Assembly: GCF_021018895.1 (NCBI RefSeq) | Contig: NC_079384.1 | Span: forward strand, 15,949,140 to 16,013,139 | Length of the DNA stretch: 64,000 bases | Direction of reading: 5' to 3' | DNA from: Seriola aureovittata | Taxonomy: Eukaryota; Chordata; Actinopteri; Carangiformes; Carangidae | Shown: in pieces, positions 11,660 to 64,000 of the stretch | Layout: every line of letters begins with the position of its first letter | How positions within the stretch are numbered: position 1 is the stretch's first letter | Notes under the pieces: generated by a model | What the model saw: the letters and a program-made list of their open reading frames with translations, nothing else | Databases searched by the model: none | What the model was told of the DNA's origin: nothing | Made by a program: the position numbers and the translations under genes

Positions 11660-12668
11660 ATGGCTGACAAGACGCCGAAGGAGTCCGATGCTCCCTTTGC
11701 AACCAGAATAGACCCGGCTAAAGAGGGTCTTTCTTCGGAACAGATGCACTTTATCCAGCAGGTAGAGCGTGCACAGTGGAAGAAGAAAACACATCTGCTG
11801 CGGGGGCGAAATGCTGTCACAGGGCTCGCCATCGGAGCACTCGTTCTGGGAATCTGTATCCTTGCCAAGCACACTAATGTTAACACAAGGTGAACTATGT
11901 AACGTTAGCCTAGCATGCTACAGTCACTCCGTAGTCCTTGGGTTTGAGTTAGATAACTGTTTTTATCACAACATAAACTAACACTATCGCTAATTTAGCT
12001 GCGCAGCTTATATTTCAGACAGTATATTCTTTGTGTGGGTATAGATAGCTATGACAGAAAAGTTCCTAACTGTAGAGGTGTTTGGAGTGTATTAGCTAAT
12101 TAAAACACAAATGTCAAGCTTGTACTATTCTTTATATTACACTGTGTTGCACTAAATTTAATTGAGTATACACTTAAACAGTTTTGAAGGTAACTAAGCC
12201 GGGAAAGATGAGCTTCCAGGTGCCTTCGCGGTATTACGGACAAACCTGTTTCCTGAACTCAAAGATGCCTGTGAAGGCAGATGTTTGAAACTTGAAAATA
12301 AGATTTAGCTGTCCAACTCAAGTTGCAATTTAAAAAATAAAAAATAAAAAAAAAAATACAAAAGGATAAAATGGGTATCTTGATATTTGAATGATTAAAG
12401 ACAACATTAAGGCGCAGTGTGTTTAGCCTCGGCTGTTACTACAAGCAGTGATGACACAAGCACCTGGCTGACATGCTGCTTGCATCACTCACTTGTCATG
12501 TAATGTGTTATATTATGTTTCTTGCTTCCACTTACTTGCCTTGACCACTTGCTCCCTCCATTAGATGGCTACACATTTTACTCAGTCTCCCAGGAAAAGA
12601 TCATGGATGAAATAGATGAGGAGGCCAAACGTGCAAGAATGCAGGGACCAAGCACCGGTGCCAACTGA
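11660..12668 (+). CDS. coa3: COA3, cytochrome c oxidase assembly factor 3 (2 exons, 99 aa)
   Basis: Coding exons are 11660-11855 and 12565-12668, joined in frame across a GT-AG intron (196 + 104 bases, 99 aa plus stop). The protein has the family layout: a hydrophilic N-terminus with APFATRIDP and SSEQMHFIQQVERAQW, one membrane segment at about residues 52-72 (AVTGLAIGALVLGIYGYTF), and a charged C-terminal tail (IMDEIDEEAKRARMQ). The human protein is 106 aa. COA3 (CCDC56) sits in the mitochondrial inner membrane and supports COX1 synthesis and early complex IV assembly with COX14. I chose ATG 11660 because it has a G at -3 and +4 and gives the family length. An in-frame ATG at 11621 would add 13 residues. 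It is divergent from CNTD1 and its 3' end faces that of WNK4. Confidence 0.96.
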
Positions 12669-12886
12669 GACGCATGAGTTGCCTGCCTGTTGTTGGACTG
12701 TGTGTCTGTCCTGCACTTAACTGAGAAGGGACTTATGTGGACACTAATGCCACTGATTCATATTCCATGGACTGGCCGCTGTTCTTTCATGCTGAGACAG
12801 CGCTGGACTTTTTGTTTTGTCATGATTTTGAAGGGTGATTGTGTGGTTTCTGCTGCTGACTTAAAACTAGAAGTGTCTTGATTTTG

Positions 12887-12892
12887 AATAAA
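12887..12892 (+). terminator. coa3: Poly(A) signal of COA3 (AATAAA)
   Basis: A canonical AATAAA lies 219 bases after the COA3 stop codon. No other canonical signal comes earlier in the 3' UTR. Transcription then runs toward the convergent WNK4 3' end. Confidence 0.8.
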
Positions 12893-12909
12893 CTTGCCTG
12901 CCAGTGGAA

Positions 12910-13270
12910 AGGACTTATCACTGACCTCCACATGATCTTTACATGCTAGCCAAAAGGCCCAGGCTTATTAGTAATTATAGTCGTTACCTGACAGGTTTCC
13001 AGCCCAGATCATGTGATGTGCATACAGTATGAGGGGAATATACTAACTTTCAGTCAGCAAGTGATGTTAAATCTACAGTGGCCTTTAACAGCAAAGGATG
13101 CCAGTGACACTGCTGAAATGACACATGAATCAACCTGTTGAAACATGTTATTTATGTTGAAAAAGTGATGAGTTGTTAAATAAAAATCTACTGTATTTGA
13201 TTTTTTAACAAAATTATGTGTAACTGTGTGCAATAAGGATGACATACAAGTAGCGGTATTTACAGTTGCA
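12910..13270. other. Short convergent gap between COA3 and WNK4 3' ends
   Basis: This gap separates the tail ends of two convergent genes. It is AT-rich, unique and has no family-like ORF. If WNK4 uses its distal poly(A) signal the gap is under 400 bases, so the two transcripts end very close together. Confidence 0.5.
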
Positions 13271-13276
13271 TTTATT
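13271..13276 (-). terminator. wnk4: Candidate distal poly(A) signal of WNK4
   Basis: TTTATT on the plus strand reads AATAAA on the minus strand, about 1.87 kb past the WNK4 stop. The 13.3-15.1 kb stretch lacks obvious repeats and faces COA3, which fits a long 3' UTR. It competes with a proximal signal at 14936. Confidence 0.4.
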
Positions 13277-14935
13277 TTTTTCAAAATTTGATATACAGAG
13301 TCTGATCTAGCCACCAAATCTTAAGAGTAAAAATATAAAATAAGACATTGTAAGGGAAAGGCACAGATTCAGCATGGCAGGACAGCAGCTTCAGAAAGCA
13401 ATACAATTATATATTTACATTCAAAATTTAGAAATTTCTTTGAATATATATATTACGAATCTTACAGGAGTTATACTGCCAGAAAATTCAGTGTGTGTTG
13501 TGAATATTTTTTTTTTTTAATATAAGGCAACAGCTACAGATTCACAGCTTGGACTGATTTCTCCATATCCCACAATATACTGATTATTTCAAACTGTGGG
13601 AGGGTAGATCATCATTACTGTGATCCAATATGAAATATTGTGATCAAACATAAACCGGAGAATATCCTCTACCTCTCTTACGGAAAAATAACAGGAAAAC
13701 ATCTCAGCTCTTCCTCGAGTGAGCACAGTTTTTGTCCACAAATGTGTTAAATGACTGAGTGTTAAAGTAGAATTTGCTAAAGTGCACAAGGTGCTTGATC
13801 TATGATCTTGATCTAGCAACAAATATGATTTTTGCTTGAGCAAGAATTAAGGTTGCTGAAATATTTAGTTTACTCTTAACTTGTAAACAAGATCTATAAA
13901 AGCACTCTACTATATACACATGTACAAACAACAGGAAAAGCCAGTAGTGTAAAACCTAGGTGGATTTTTCACATCTAATCAATATGAAGAAATACTTTTT
14001 TCCCATTTAAAGCCAGCTATAGTATTTGACATTGACATGATGTTCTCTATGCTTCTGCATAAAAAACAGATTTTTTTTTTTCCTGCTGAAGTGAGCTACA
14101 TGCCAACATTTATAGATGTTGTACAACGTTTCTTCCTGACGCATTAACATCTCCATGATATCTCCTTATTGTACTGTTGTACAACGTGAAAAATCATCAT
14201 CTTCACTACATCTGAAAATGTCAGGACTGCAGTCAAACCTCTCCAGGCTGTGTCTAGAGAATGTAAGGTGATCTTATCAGGTGTCAAAACCACTAAAGGA
14301 ACCGGAGATGTACTACAACAAAATGTTTTGAGAATACAAAGTTGACTAAATCAAACTGACTGCTCTCGTCAGCCCCTTGATGGCAGGAATCGGAGCTCCA
14401 CTAAATGAGAGTATATTCACTGTTCAGTCAGCAGGTGCCGAGACATTAGTTACAAACTACAGCAAATATGTTGTGAGATCGTCCGAAGTGTGTCGTCATC
14501 TGTGCCCGACAGCTGTCAGTGAGAGTCAGAGCTTGGCTGCGGTTCACATGACTGTGCTCAGATTGATTAAACGGCAGTGAGTCAAACAAGCAGGAAAACA
14601 GTAACTGTAGTCATTCTGGGTCAAAGTCGTACAAAGTGACACAACTCTGCAGCACTTGGTATTTCACTTGACTGCGTTAATGCAAAAAAAAAAAAAAAAG
14701 AAGCTTTAAAACAAACTGTGGTGTTTAGCAGGGTACTGTGGCAGCGTGGACTGAAGCTGGTTACTTCTGAACCGTTGGATCTGACAGTTTATGTACAAGA
14801 GAGCAAAAAAAAAGAACTTGTGAGTTTTAACATGAACCAGACTGGTAAGATATTCTGAGCTTCAGCTGCAACAAATTCACCAAATCTGACAAAAGGGCCG
14901 AAAACTGGAAGTTACAGTTCCTGTGTAAATCCAGA

Positions 14936-14941
14936 TTTATT
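14936..14941 (-). terminator. wnk4: Candidate proximal poly(A) signal of WNK4
   Basis: AATAAA on the minus strand lies about 200 bases past the WNK4 stop codon. Use of this site would give a short 3' UTR. The sequence alone does not show which site is preferred. Confidence 0.45.
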
Positions 14942-15140
14942 GATGACAGTTTCTGTACAGTTGAGGTAAATGACCACCGGCATGAACCTTGTGACCACTT
15001 GCGGAGGGAAGCAGTTTTATGCTGATCAGTGTGCCAGTGAAAAGTGTTAAAAGTGATCCTCCTTCAGGACGGGTTTGACCACTGCAGTCACACTTCAGAT
15101 GAGGTAGTCCAGATACACAGCGTGCTTGGCTGAGCGTTTC

Positions 15141-57060
<41,920 letters not shown>

Positions 57061-57064
57061 AGCA

Positions 57065-57070
57065 TTTATT
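57065..57070 (-). terminator. vps25: Candidate poly(A) signal of VPS25
   Basis: AATAAA on the minus strand lies about 510 bases past the VPS25 stop codon. A second AATAAA at 57204-57209 is closer (about 371 bases). Either could serve; the sequence does not decide. Confidence 0.4.
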
Positions 57071-57579
57071 CTCAAAATAAAAAGTCCCTCTGGTGTTGTG
57101 TTCTGGGATTTCTTTGGAACAGAGGAAAAACAGCCGAGCGGAGGTCCAGAGCTAATTATACCGCGTAAATTTGTTAACAGGGAAAAATTGGCATAAAACT
57201 AGTTTTATTTACAATAAAGAAAGAGTAAAGTTACAGCTGGTGGGGAAGGATTTTCCCCTAAAGTATTCAGATATGATTTATATATATTTAGACCCCTGAT
57301 AGACTCATTGCATGTTTAAATGGCAACAAACGTTACCCGTCACACCTCAAATGCTCTTTTCCCACCCAAACACCTATAAATGATATTGGTTCTCTTCCAA
57401 TAAGAAAAGGCTTTGAAACTGGGCGAACCAAAAGGCAACAACAATTTACTGGACCAGCATCCTCTGGGCTGGGCAATGAGGTGCACCTTGTGTAGCCGTA
57501 AATGGCTAAATCTTAACATTTGCCTGTAAGGTACAGAATGAGGGCTCCCAGACAGAGTGTGTGTGATTCCAGCACCGTT

Positions 57580-60500
57580 TCAGAAGAATTTGACGCCCTT
57601 CCCGTCGTCCATGGTGATGATCTCTGCCTTGCCTTCTGTTTGCAAAGCCTGCAGCGAGCGAAGGAGCATCCAGTCTTCTAGACCGTGGAACTCTGGAGGA
57701 CAAAAAAAAACAGTAAAGTTTATGTCAGAAGGTATAATTACAACAAACAATTACTGTTTACAATAACAATAATAATAATGATAATAAACTTTATTTGTAC
57801 GGAACATTTCGAAACAATATTACAAGGTGCTTTAAAGGTTAACATCGAGATTGAAACATTTCAGGACGACAAATAAATAAAATTAGGAAACTAAAAGTAC
57901 AAAAATATTTAAAGAGAATAATGAAATAGATAAAACAAGTGAAATAAACAGAAGAAAAACTATTCTCATCCTTTAGAAATAACAGTACAAAAGTATTATT
58001 AGCAAAATGTACATAAAATATCAGAAGTAAATTCATTATGCAGAAAAACACCTTTTAGAGTGTTATTTTATCAATTATCTATTCATTATGGGATATTATT
58101 ACTTCATGTTGTAATTTTAGATACTTCATACTCTACTGGTTTAATAAAAGGTGTCAAATAAACTGTCAATAAATATAGTGGAGTAAAAAGTAAAACATTT
58201 CCTATATTTTGTCTCTCTGAAGTATAAAGTAGCACAAACTGGAAATACTCAAGTAAAAGTACCTCGGCAGTATGACAGTACTTGAGTACATGTACTTAGT
58301 TACATCCCACCACTGGACATAAACAAATAAAACAGGAAATACACTCGAAGTGGAACATTAATCGCATTGATAAAAGCCTCTTTGTCTTAACAAGTGATTT
58401 AATAGACTTAATGAATGCAGACTCCTACAGGGCTTATATTTGATATTTGTCTAACTCTAAATTAAATACAAAATCAATAAGCTTGAAACAATGTTTTATT
58501 TTAGCATTTTAACAGAGCCATACCTTCGCCCTCTGTGTCATCACCGTTGGACAACTCGTAAAGTGTAAACACAGAGTTGACCATCCCGTTTTTGGAAACC
58601 TAAAACGACAGAAAACAGAACAATGGTCACTGACTAACATCAATGTTATTTAAATACTGTAATAAATGTTGAGTGTTTTCCTGCAACGGTCATGGCTGAA
58701 CACAACACCTGTTCTCTGCTACAAGTTTTTGTTTTTGGAGGGCTGAGATCTGGAGCACATGAGTATAAATAGAGAATTAATAAGCTTTTAACAAACTTAG
58801 GTCTTCATCATCAGACATGAAGAACGCCGGGTCTGTTCATGGTGAATCATCCAGCTGATGTTTCTACCTGGTGTGGTGCGCGCAACCTTTCTACTATGTT
58901 TGACACTCCCTGTGGCAGTTGTAACTCTTGGAAATGTGAGGCTGGCATATTCTATATTGTTGTTTTTTTTTCATGGTATTAACACATAGCACAAAAGGAC
59001 CAAAACATGCAGAGCGAAGGGTAAGTACAACAACACAACTCCTATTTGACACCTCAAAGTTATTTAACAGTTGAATTTTTTACATCTACAGCCATTCAGT
59101 TCATCTGTACTTCTACTTCTCACTGCTGACCTACAACCTGCTGTTAAAAGTTCTCTTTTGCTTTGTTTATTGCAGTGATTGTTAGTTTTTGTTGTAATAT
59201 ATAAGTTTAATATGTTGCTTTGTGGCCAGAGACATTGCAGTTTTGTCATGTAACATGTTTTCTACACATGATGCTTGGTCGGTGTTTCAACGTCATGAAC
59301 TAAAACAAACTTGACTAGAGTCTCCTGAGTCTCCTTTATGAAACACCCCTCTGGTTTAAATGCGCCGTAGTAACCTAAAAATATACGTTTACATGCAGCA
59401 GATCATGTAAGTAAGTGAATTTCTTCCTAATCCCTACTTTATTTTGGAAGAATTGTTTCCTTGTATTGACGGTAGTAATAACGTAATACGTGGATATTCT
59501 ACAGTTTGTTGTTCTTTGCGTTCTCGTGTTCTTTATGTCTATTTATTTTATAAAAATACAAGAGTCACCTGCTGTAGTGTAGATCTTTTTGTTCTCTCCC
59601 TGTTGTGCAATTTCGCCACTTAATATCTTAGATGTTTTCATAACATCATAATATTGTAATACTGAACAACATGATCTGACAGCAGCAATTTACCTCTTAT
59701 TTATAGCTTTAAAGAACACTTTCTGCTTTCCATCTGTCCTTTATCAGCTCCACAAATGAGCACAAATGCTCACTTTCACAAACAGTGCGGTGTGTCTCTG
59801 AGTTTTGATGACTCACCCACTGGTATATTAACTTGCCCCACTCCTCTGGTCGTCTCCACATGACTAAACACCGGGACTTGTTTTTGTCCAGCCATTCGAG
59901 GTTGCCTGAGGTCAGCCAAAACAATGATACAACAAGTTCAATACCAATGAAATTAATCCGCAGTGAGACAATGAGATAAGCATACTTAATGTCAGCACAG
60001 CACAAACATCCAGACAGAACAAAACTTACCTTTTTTCCTCAGTTCCTCAAACACAACTTGAATTGCTTCCATTGACAGTTTTCCTGGAATTCAGTCAAGG
60101 GCTGATGGCAGTAATTTGAAATTCAAAAACTTACACTAACACCAGAAAAACTGACCGTGATCATATTGACATGATTTGACTTCTAAAATGAAACTCACAT
60201 TCGGTTGCCATTTTATTAGGTACACCTACTACAACGGTTCTGTAATAAATCCCCCCTTCACAAAGGTTATAATGTTCAGTTTTATTTAGAAAAGCTGTTT
60301 ATTGCCCTTTATGATCATTTTGGAGGATTTAGGTTTGGGTGCTGTTGCACAGCGTTGTGAGAGGTTTCTTCAATATTTTGTCTACTCCTCTTATTCAGTA
60401 AGGATAGACAAACTATCAGAAACACCTCTCAGTATAAGGCAATGCAGTTCAACAAGCGACACCATAAACAGCCTACTACATGATCATCGAGTTGAGTAAA

Positions 60501-62540
60501 CACTAACCCTTCACAAAGGTAGGATACCATTATTATCATTGCAGGTTTGTTGTATTAGATTTAGATATTTGTACCTAATAAATTGGCAGCTGAATGTATG
60601 TTCACCAAAATTAAGAGACATAAACAAACACAAATTCAAATTCAACACAAGCTACTGCAGAGGAAGAGGGGAGCTACGACAGCTACATTATACTAAAAAG
60701 CATTTAAAAACCTACCCTGATTGTAAAGTGTGTCAAAGTTAATATCCTCTGGGTGAAGTGTTATTTTATATCTCACTAAAGGAAGCAGACGATAAACCCT
60801 TGACTAGCCAATCCCAATTAAGCTGAATAATGTATGGGGAAAATTCTGGCCTTGGTTGAACCACAGGTGGACTGTTAGGATACGCTCTATCTTCTTGTTG
60901 TTGAACATTGGGCTTTCCTGAGCCTCCATGACGTCCAGGGTGTAGAGCTTGTGATGCCGGCAGTACGACAGAGCCAGGGAACACCATGCTGCCAGCTGTT
61001 TCTGTCTGGTGTCAACATTGGGCTGTAGCCTGTCCATAAAGAGATGAGCAAAAGATGGAACGCACAGTCGCCGAAGGGCAAACCAAGCAAGCCAACAGCA
61101 ATGCAAACACCGGATAAGATTCAATCCCTCTGTAAATTTAGTGCATGTAAAGAGAGACAAATATGCTCATCTAGACTTCTTAGACATAGTAAAAAGTGAG
61201 TTCATCCTGTGTCATGCTTTACTTTTATATATTGTTCATGTTTTATGCTATTTATCTTTCTTTTTTTTTCAATAACTTACTGACCACACAGCAGCAATGA
61301 CATAGTGGAAATGGAAGGCTACTAAATCTTCTTCTGTTTGAGTCCTGTTCATTTATCTAATAATAATTTACATGAAATAATCAGCATTTCTAAAGAGAAG
61401 GGACTACAGGAGATAAAACCCAGTTATCACATATTATCACAGTTTCCACTGACCTTATTAGTGGAACTTCTTAGAATAACACTTCTTAGAATAACACTTC
61501 TCAACTGTCTCTGTGTTGCACTCGTACCAATTTAAAATGGTCGCCAGTGTACAGCAGAAAACATACAGTTAATACTTTGTATCAGTGCAACGGAAATTAT
61601 ACTGTTCCTTGTATTCGCTCTGTTCCTTGTATTGGCCCATACGATAAATTTGTTTTACAGGAATTTCAGCGCTGAGGTGTTCTAGGTATTGTCAGGCTGG
61701 TGAGTATGTGTGAGAGAGGTGTGCCTGTTACCCTCTATGATGAATGGGGTAGGATTTACTGCCAGCTCTGTTTAGATATTCTACATAGTTCTATCGGCAC
61801 AAACGTCAATGTTAATAACTATATTCTATATTTATTCATAGTGTTTATCCATAGCAGCCGATTTTACAGTTTTGTAAACCTGCACTTTTTTCTTACAACT
61901 AACCTGGTCTATTTAACTTGTGTTTTTTTCATGTGATGTCATGATACTAACTATCTATCTATCTATCTATCTATCTAACTATATAGGGTGACCATGATTT
62001 AAAAAAAAACCTTTGAAGTGACAGTATATGGCTGAAATTTCACACCCTGTTACATAATCAAATAGGTCACTAGTTCTAACACTGGTTAATAGTTTATGGG
62101 CATGTACGCTTTATTTGGAAACCTTTATAAACGTGTTTTGGTAGCTGACAGCTGAGACTGAGGCAAAGATGACTATCAAAACAGCTAGCTACAGCTAAAA
62201 GGGCTCTTAAACACACCGCATCATAATAAATTATGTATATATTGATGTGTTTTACATGTTGGCAGCCTTCATACGTCGCTGAATGAAACCGAATAACGCT
62301 GTTAGATGAACTTTAGAGAGCCAGTAGATGTACAGATCCACTTCCCTAGCTCTTTCGTTTAGCCAGTTAGCCGGCTAACATAATGCTAGCTCGCAAATCG
62401 ACACACTTCGATTCAATAATATATAGACAACGGAGGCTAATAAGCAAAGATAATTAATGTTTCAAAAATATGGTTCAGAAAAAGCCGACTCACGTAAAAA
62501 ACGGTGGGAAATTGTACTGCCAGGGCCACTCAAAACTCAT
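57580..62540 (-). CDS. vps25: VPS25, ESCRT-II subunit (6 exons, 174 aa)
   Basis: Coding exons on the minus strand, in transcript order: 62494-62540, 60884-61029, 60030-60083, 59817-59905, 58524-58599, 57580-57692. All introns are GT-AG, frames hold, and 525 bases give 174 aa plus stop; the human protein has 176. The N-terminus MSFEWPWQYNFPPFF carries the Pro-rich motif that docks VPS25 onto VPS22 or VPS36. LQPNVDTRQKQLAAW, MEAQESPMFNN, NLEWLDKNKSR, LVMWRRPEEWGKLIYQW and the C-terminal KGVKFF match human VPS25 almost residue for residue. The protein is two tandem winged-helix domains; the second recruits VPS20 (CHMP6). Two copies join one VPS22 and one VPS36 in ESCRT-II, which sorts ubiquitinated cargo at endosomes. 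It is transcribed in the same direction as WNK4, upstream of it. An ETS site TCCGGAAG (62573-62580) lies 33 bases upstream of the ATG. Confidence 0.97.
57755..58320. repeat. Dispersed fish repeats (VPS25 intron 5)
   Basis: ATAAACTTTATTTGTACGGAACATTTCG...CAAGGTGCTTTAAAGG is a common fish repeat start. From 57970 onward, GTAAAAAGTAAAAC, CTCAAGTAAAAGTACCTC and TACTTAGTTACATCCCACCACTGG are words of the family also at 23756-24390. No ORF. Confidence 0.6.
60206..60597. mobile_element. Short inverted-repeat transposon remnant (VPS25 intron 3)
   Basis: The left end (TGCCATTTTATTAGGTAC, about 60207-60224) pairs with the right end (GTACCTAATAAATTGGCA, about 60571-60588) in inverted orientation. The TTTATTAGGTACACCT start is a familiar terminal repeat in fish genomes. 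The interior has no transposase ORF. The class is not certain. Confidence 0.6.
61951..61977. repeat. CTAT tetranucleotide microsatellite (VPS25 intron 1)
   Basis: Nearly seven units of CTAT without interruption, ending in CTAACTATATAGG. Confidence 0.9.
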
Positions 62541-62611
62541 TGCAGTTGATGCGGTGTTCACAGCTGACAGCCTCCGGAAGCGCGTCCACCCTGTAAAATG
62601 GGTCCGACAAG
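62541..62611 (-). promoter_or_regulatory. vps25: VPS25 5' UTR and core promoter
   Basis: The stretch just upstream of the VPS25 ATG is GC-richer than its surroundings and carries an ETS-type TCCGGAAG (62573-62580). No TATA box is seen. Upstream of this the sequence turns into an AT-rich tandem repeat, so the promoter is probably compact. Confidence 0.5.
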
Positions 62612-62830
62612 CTACAAAGATTTACTAAAGACTCTACAAAACACAAAAATTATAAAATAAATATGTAGAAAAATATATAGACATTACATAATTACCCTGA
62701 TTAATTACACAGATTTACCAAAGACTCTACCAAACACAAAAAATATGAAATAAATATAAAGACAAATATATAGACATTAACTGACATTAAATAATTATTC
62801 TGACTAACTACACAGATTTACCAAAGACAA
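62612..62830. repeat. AT-rich tandem repeat, about 2.2 units of 93-103 bases
   Basis: The unit starting CTACAAAGATTTACTAAAG at 62612 recurs at 62705 and, in part, at 62808. Each contains an ATTTACYAAAGACTCTAC word (the last truncated) and the first two share ATATATAGACATTA. The second unit is 10 bases longer through a small internal duplication of ACTGACATTA. It lies directly upstream of the VPS25 promoter. Confidence 0.85.
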
Positions 62831-63240
62831 AACACATTAAGTGTAAAACACAGTACAATTGAACTGAGGTACATACAGAAAGACTGAGCTGCATAGTTTA
62901 ATTTGTATTACTCTATGTATGGCCTGAAATCTGCAGGTAATGTGCAACTTGATCTGAGATTAAAGAAAATGTATGAAGATTGTGAAAAAATTGAATTGAA
63001 TGAATACAATTGCAGCCTGTTTAAAGTTTAAATGAAGTTTCTCAAATACTTCTTCCACCACTATGAGTCACTTGTGATATACTATATACGTCTGTTCATG
63101 AATAATCTCAGTTGAAACAAAATATGAAGAATTAAAAATATCTGACCTCCATCAACTTCATCTGAATTTCTCCCATTTGTACAGCACATTACTTGCTTAT
63201 AGACACATTTTCATGAGCTTTTGGACAAGAATAAACACAC
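62831..63240. other. Intergenic AT-rich stretch right of VPS25
   Basis: No ORF with family resemblance and no repeat that I recognise. It separates the VPS25 promoter from the 3' end of the next minus-strand gene. Confidence 0.5.
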
Positions 63241-63249
63241 AGCGCTTCC

Positions 63250-64000
63250 TTTTTTACAAAGTTATTTTATTATTGAATAACTTGTGCACCGTCAACAATG
63301 TTCAGCATAAATATGCCATCTATTTCTATTTACAAGACATAAATCTCTTCTATTATCCACTTTTCTGATACATTCATCATTCTGACTTTACTGCCAACTG
63401 CCAAAAAGATGTATTACTTATTTATATTTCTATGTTGTCATTATACAGTTTCTTCATGTACAGCATGATTGAAAAATTGTGTTTTACAACTCAGTGGAAA
63501 ATAACCTATAGTTTGCGCAAGGATTCTAGGTCACCATCTATTTCACAGCAAGATATTGGTATTAATATTTCTTTTTTTTATACATTTCTATATTACAATA
63601 AACAAATCCATGGGTAAAAATGAAACTGAAAACAAAAAATGCAATATTAGAATACAAACTGAGTTATAGCAATATGTGATATACTTTAACTTCAAATCCA
63701 AAATAACATTTAAAAGTCATTAAACTTTCTAAAATAAAGATGGAAGCAATTGTTGATCATTTTTAAAGAGAGAATTAATGCATCCGTCTGGGTTTGACTT
63801 GGGTTGTATTATAACTGCGATTTAGACAAACTGAAACAAAAAAAAAATAAAACAAAAATAAAAATAAACAATTAAAATCTCCAGAAAGTGACTTGTGAGA
63901 TTAAGACAGCTAGAATCTCGGAGCGAGAGCAAACTGACACAGTCCTTCTTCCAGCCAAGAAACAAGCTCAATAGCTCTGAGACGGGAAACCAAACCACAC
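63250..64000 (-). other. Probable 3' UTR of a minus-strand gene lying beyond the window
   Basis: A minus-strand AATAAA (63266-63271) is preceded, in minus sense, by about 730 bases of AT-rich sequence that reaches the window end, as in a long 3' UTR. A short minus-strand frame is open from the edge to a TAG near 63912-63914 (about 29 codons), but it matches nothing I know. In mammals RAMP2 lies upstream of VPS25 in the same orientation, so RAMP2 is a reasonable guess by position only. Confidence 0.4.

Overview
This window is a vertebrate chromosome segment, almost certainly from a teleost fish and probably a percomorph. It has spliced genes with GT-AG introns, long CA/GT microsatellites, and many degraded copies of repeat families typical of acanthopterygian genomes. 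No bacterial, viral or plasmid signature is present. I joined four genes exon by exon. In each, every exon junction keeps the reading frame and the joined protein ends at a stop codon where the family ends.

Layout, left to right. 1-6.6 kb: no recognised coding sequence. There is a GC-rich, promoter-like block at about 1.27-2.1 kb and several unique, conserved-looking stretches. 6.6-11.3 kb (minus): CNTD1, 7 coding exons, 309 aa; its intron 1 carries a Tc1-type transposon remnant with a second insert inside it. 11.66-12.9 kb (plus): COA3, 2 exons, 99 aa, head to head with CNTD1 across a promoter of about 400 bp with ETS and YY1 motifs. 13.3-55.8 kb (minus): WNK4, 20 coding exons, 1519 aa, converging on COA3. 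Intron 1 alone is 16.9 kb. The last coding exon begins with the stop codon, so the stop appears only after splicing. 57.1-62.6 kb (minus): VPS25, 6 exons, 174 aa. 63.2-64 kb (minus): probably the 3' untranslated end of a further gene that lies mostly outside the window.

The order and relative strands VPS25 > WNK4 > < COA3, CNTD1 match the mammalian block (human 17q21: RAMP2, VPS25, WNK4, COA3, CNTD1, BECN1). By that order the right-edge 3' UTR could be RAMP2, and BECN1 would be expected to the left. BECN1 is not seen, so conserved order seems to end, or the gap to widen, at the left side.

The genes do not form one pathway. WNK4 is a chloride-sensing kinase that drives SPAK/OSR1 and cation-chloride cotransporters. 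VPS25 is an ESCRT-II subunit, COA3 a mitochondrial cytochrome c oxidase assembly factor, and CNTD1 a meiotic cyclin-like protein. I found no novel multi-gene system. The best leads are the splice-made WNK4 stop with a readable intron-retention alternative, a p53-site-like hairpin in intron 12, a 41-base G run in WNK4 pre-mRNA just upstream of a large exon, a long Z-DNA-prone tract between WNK4 and VPS25, and the compact CNTD1/COA3 promoter.
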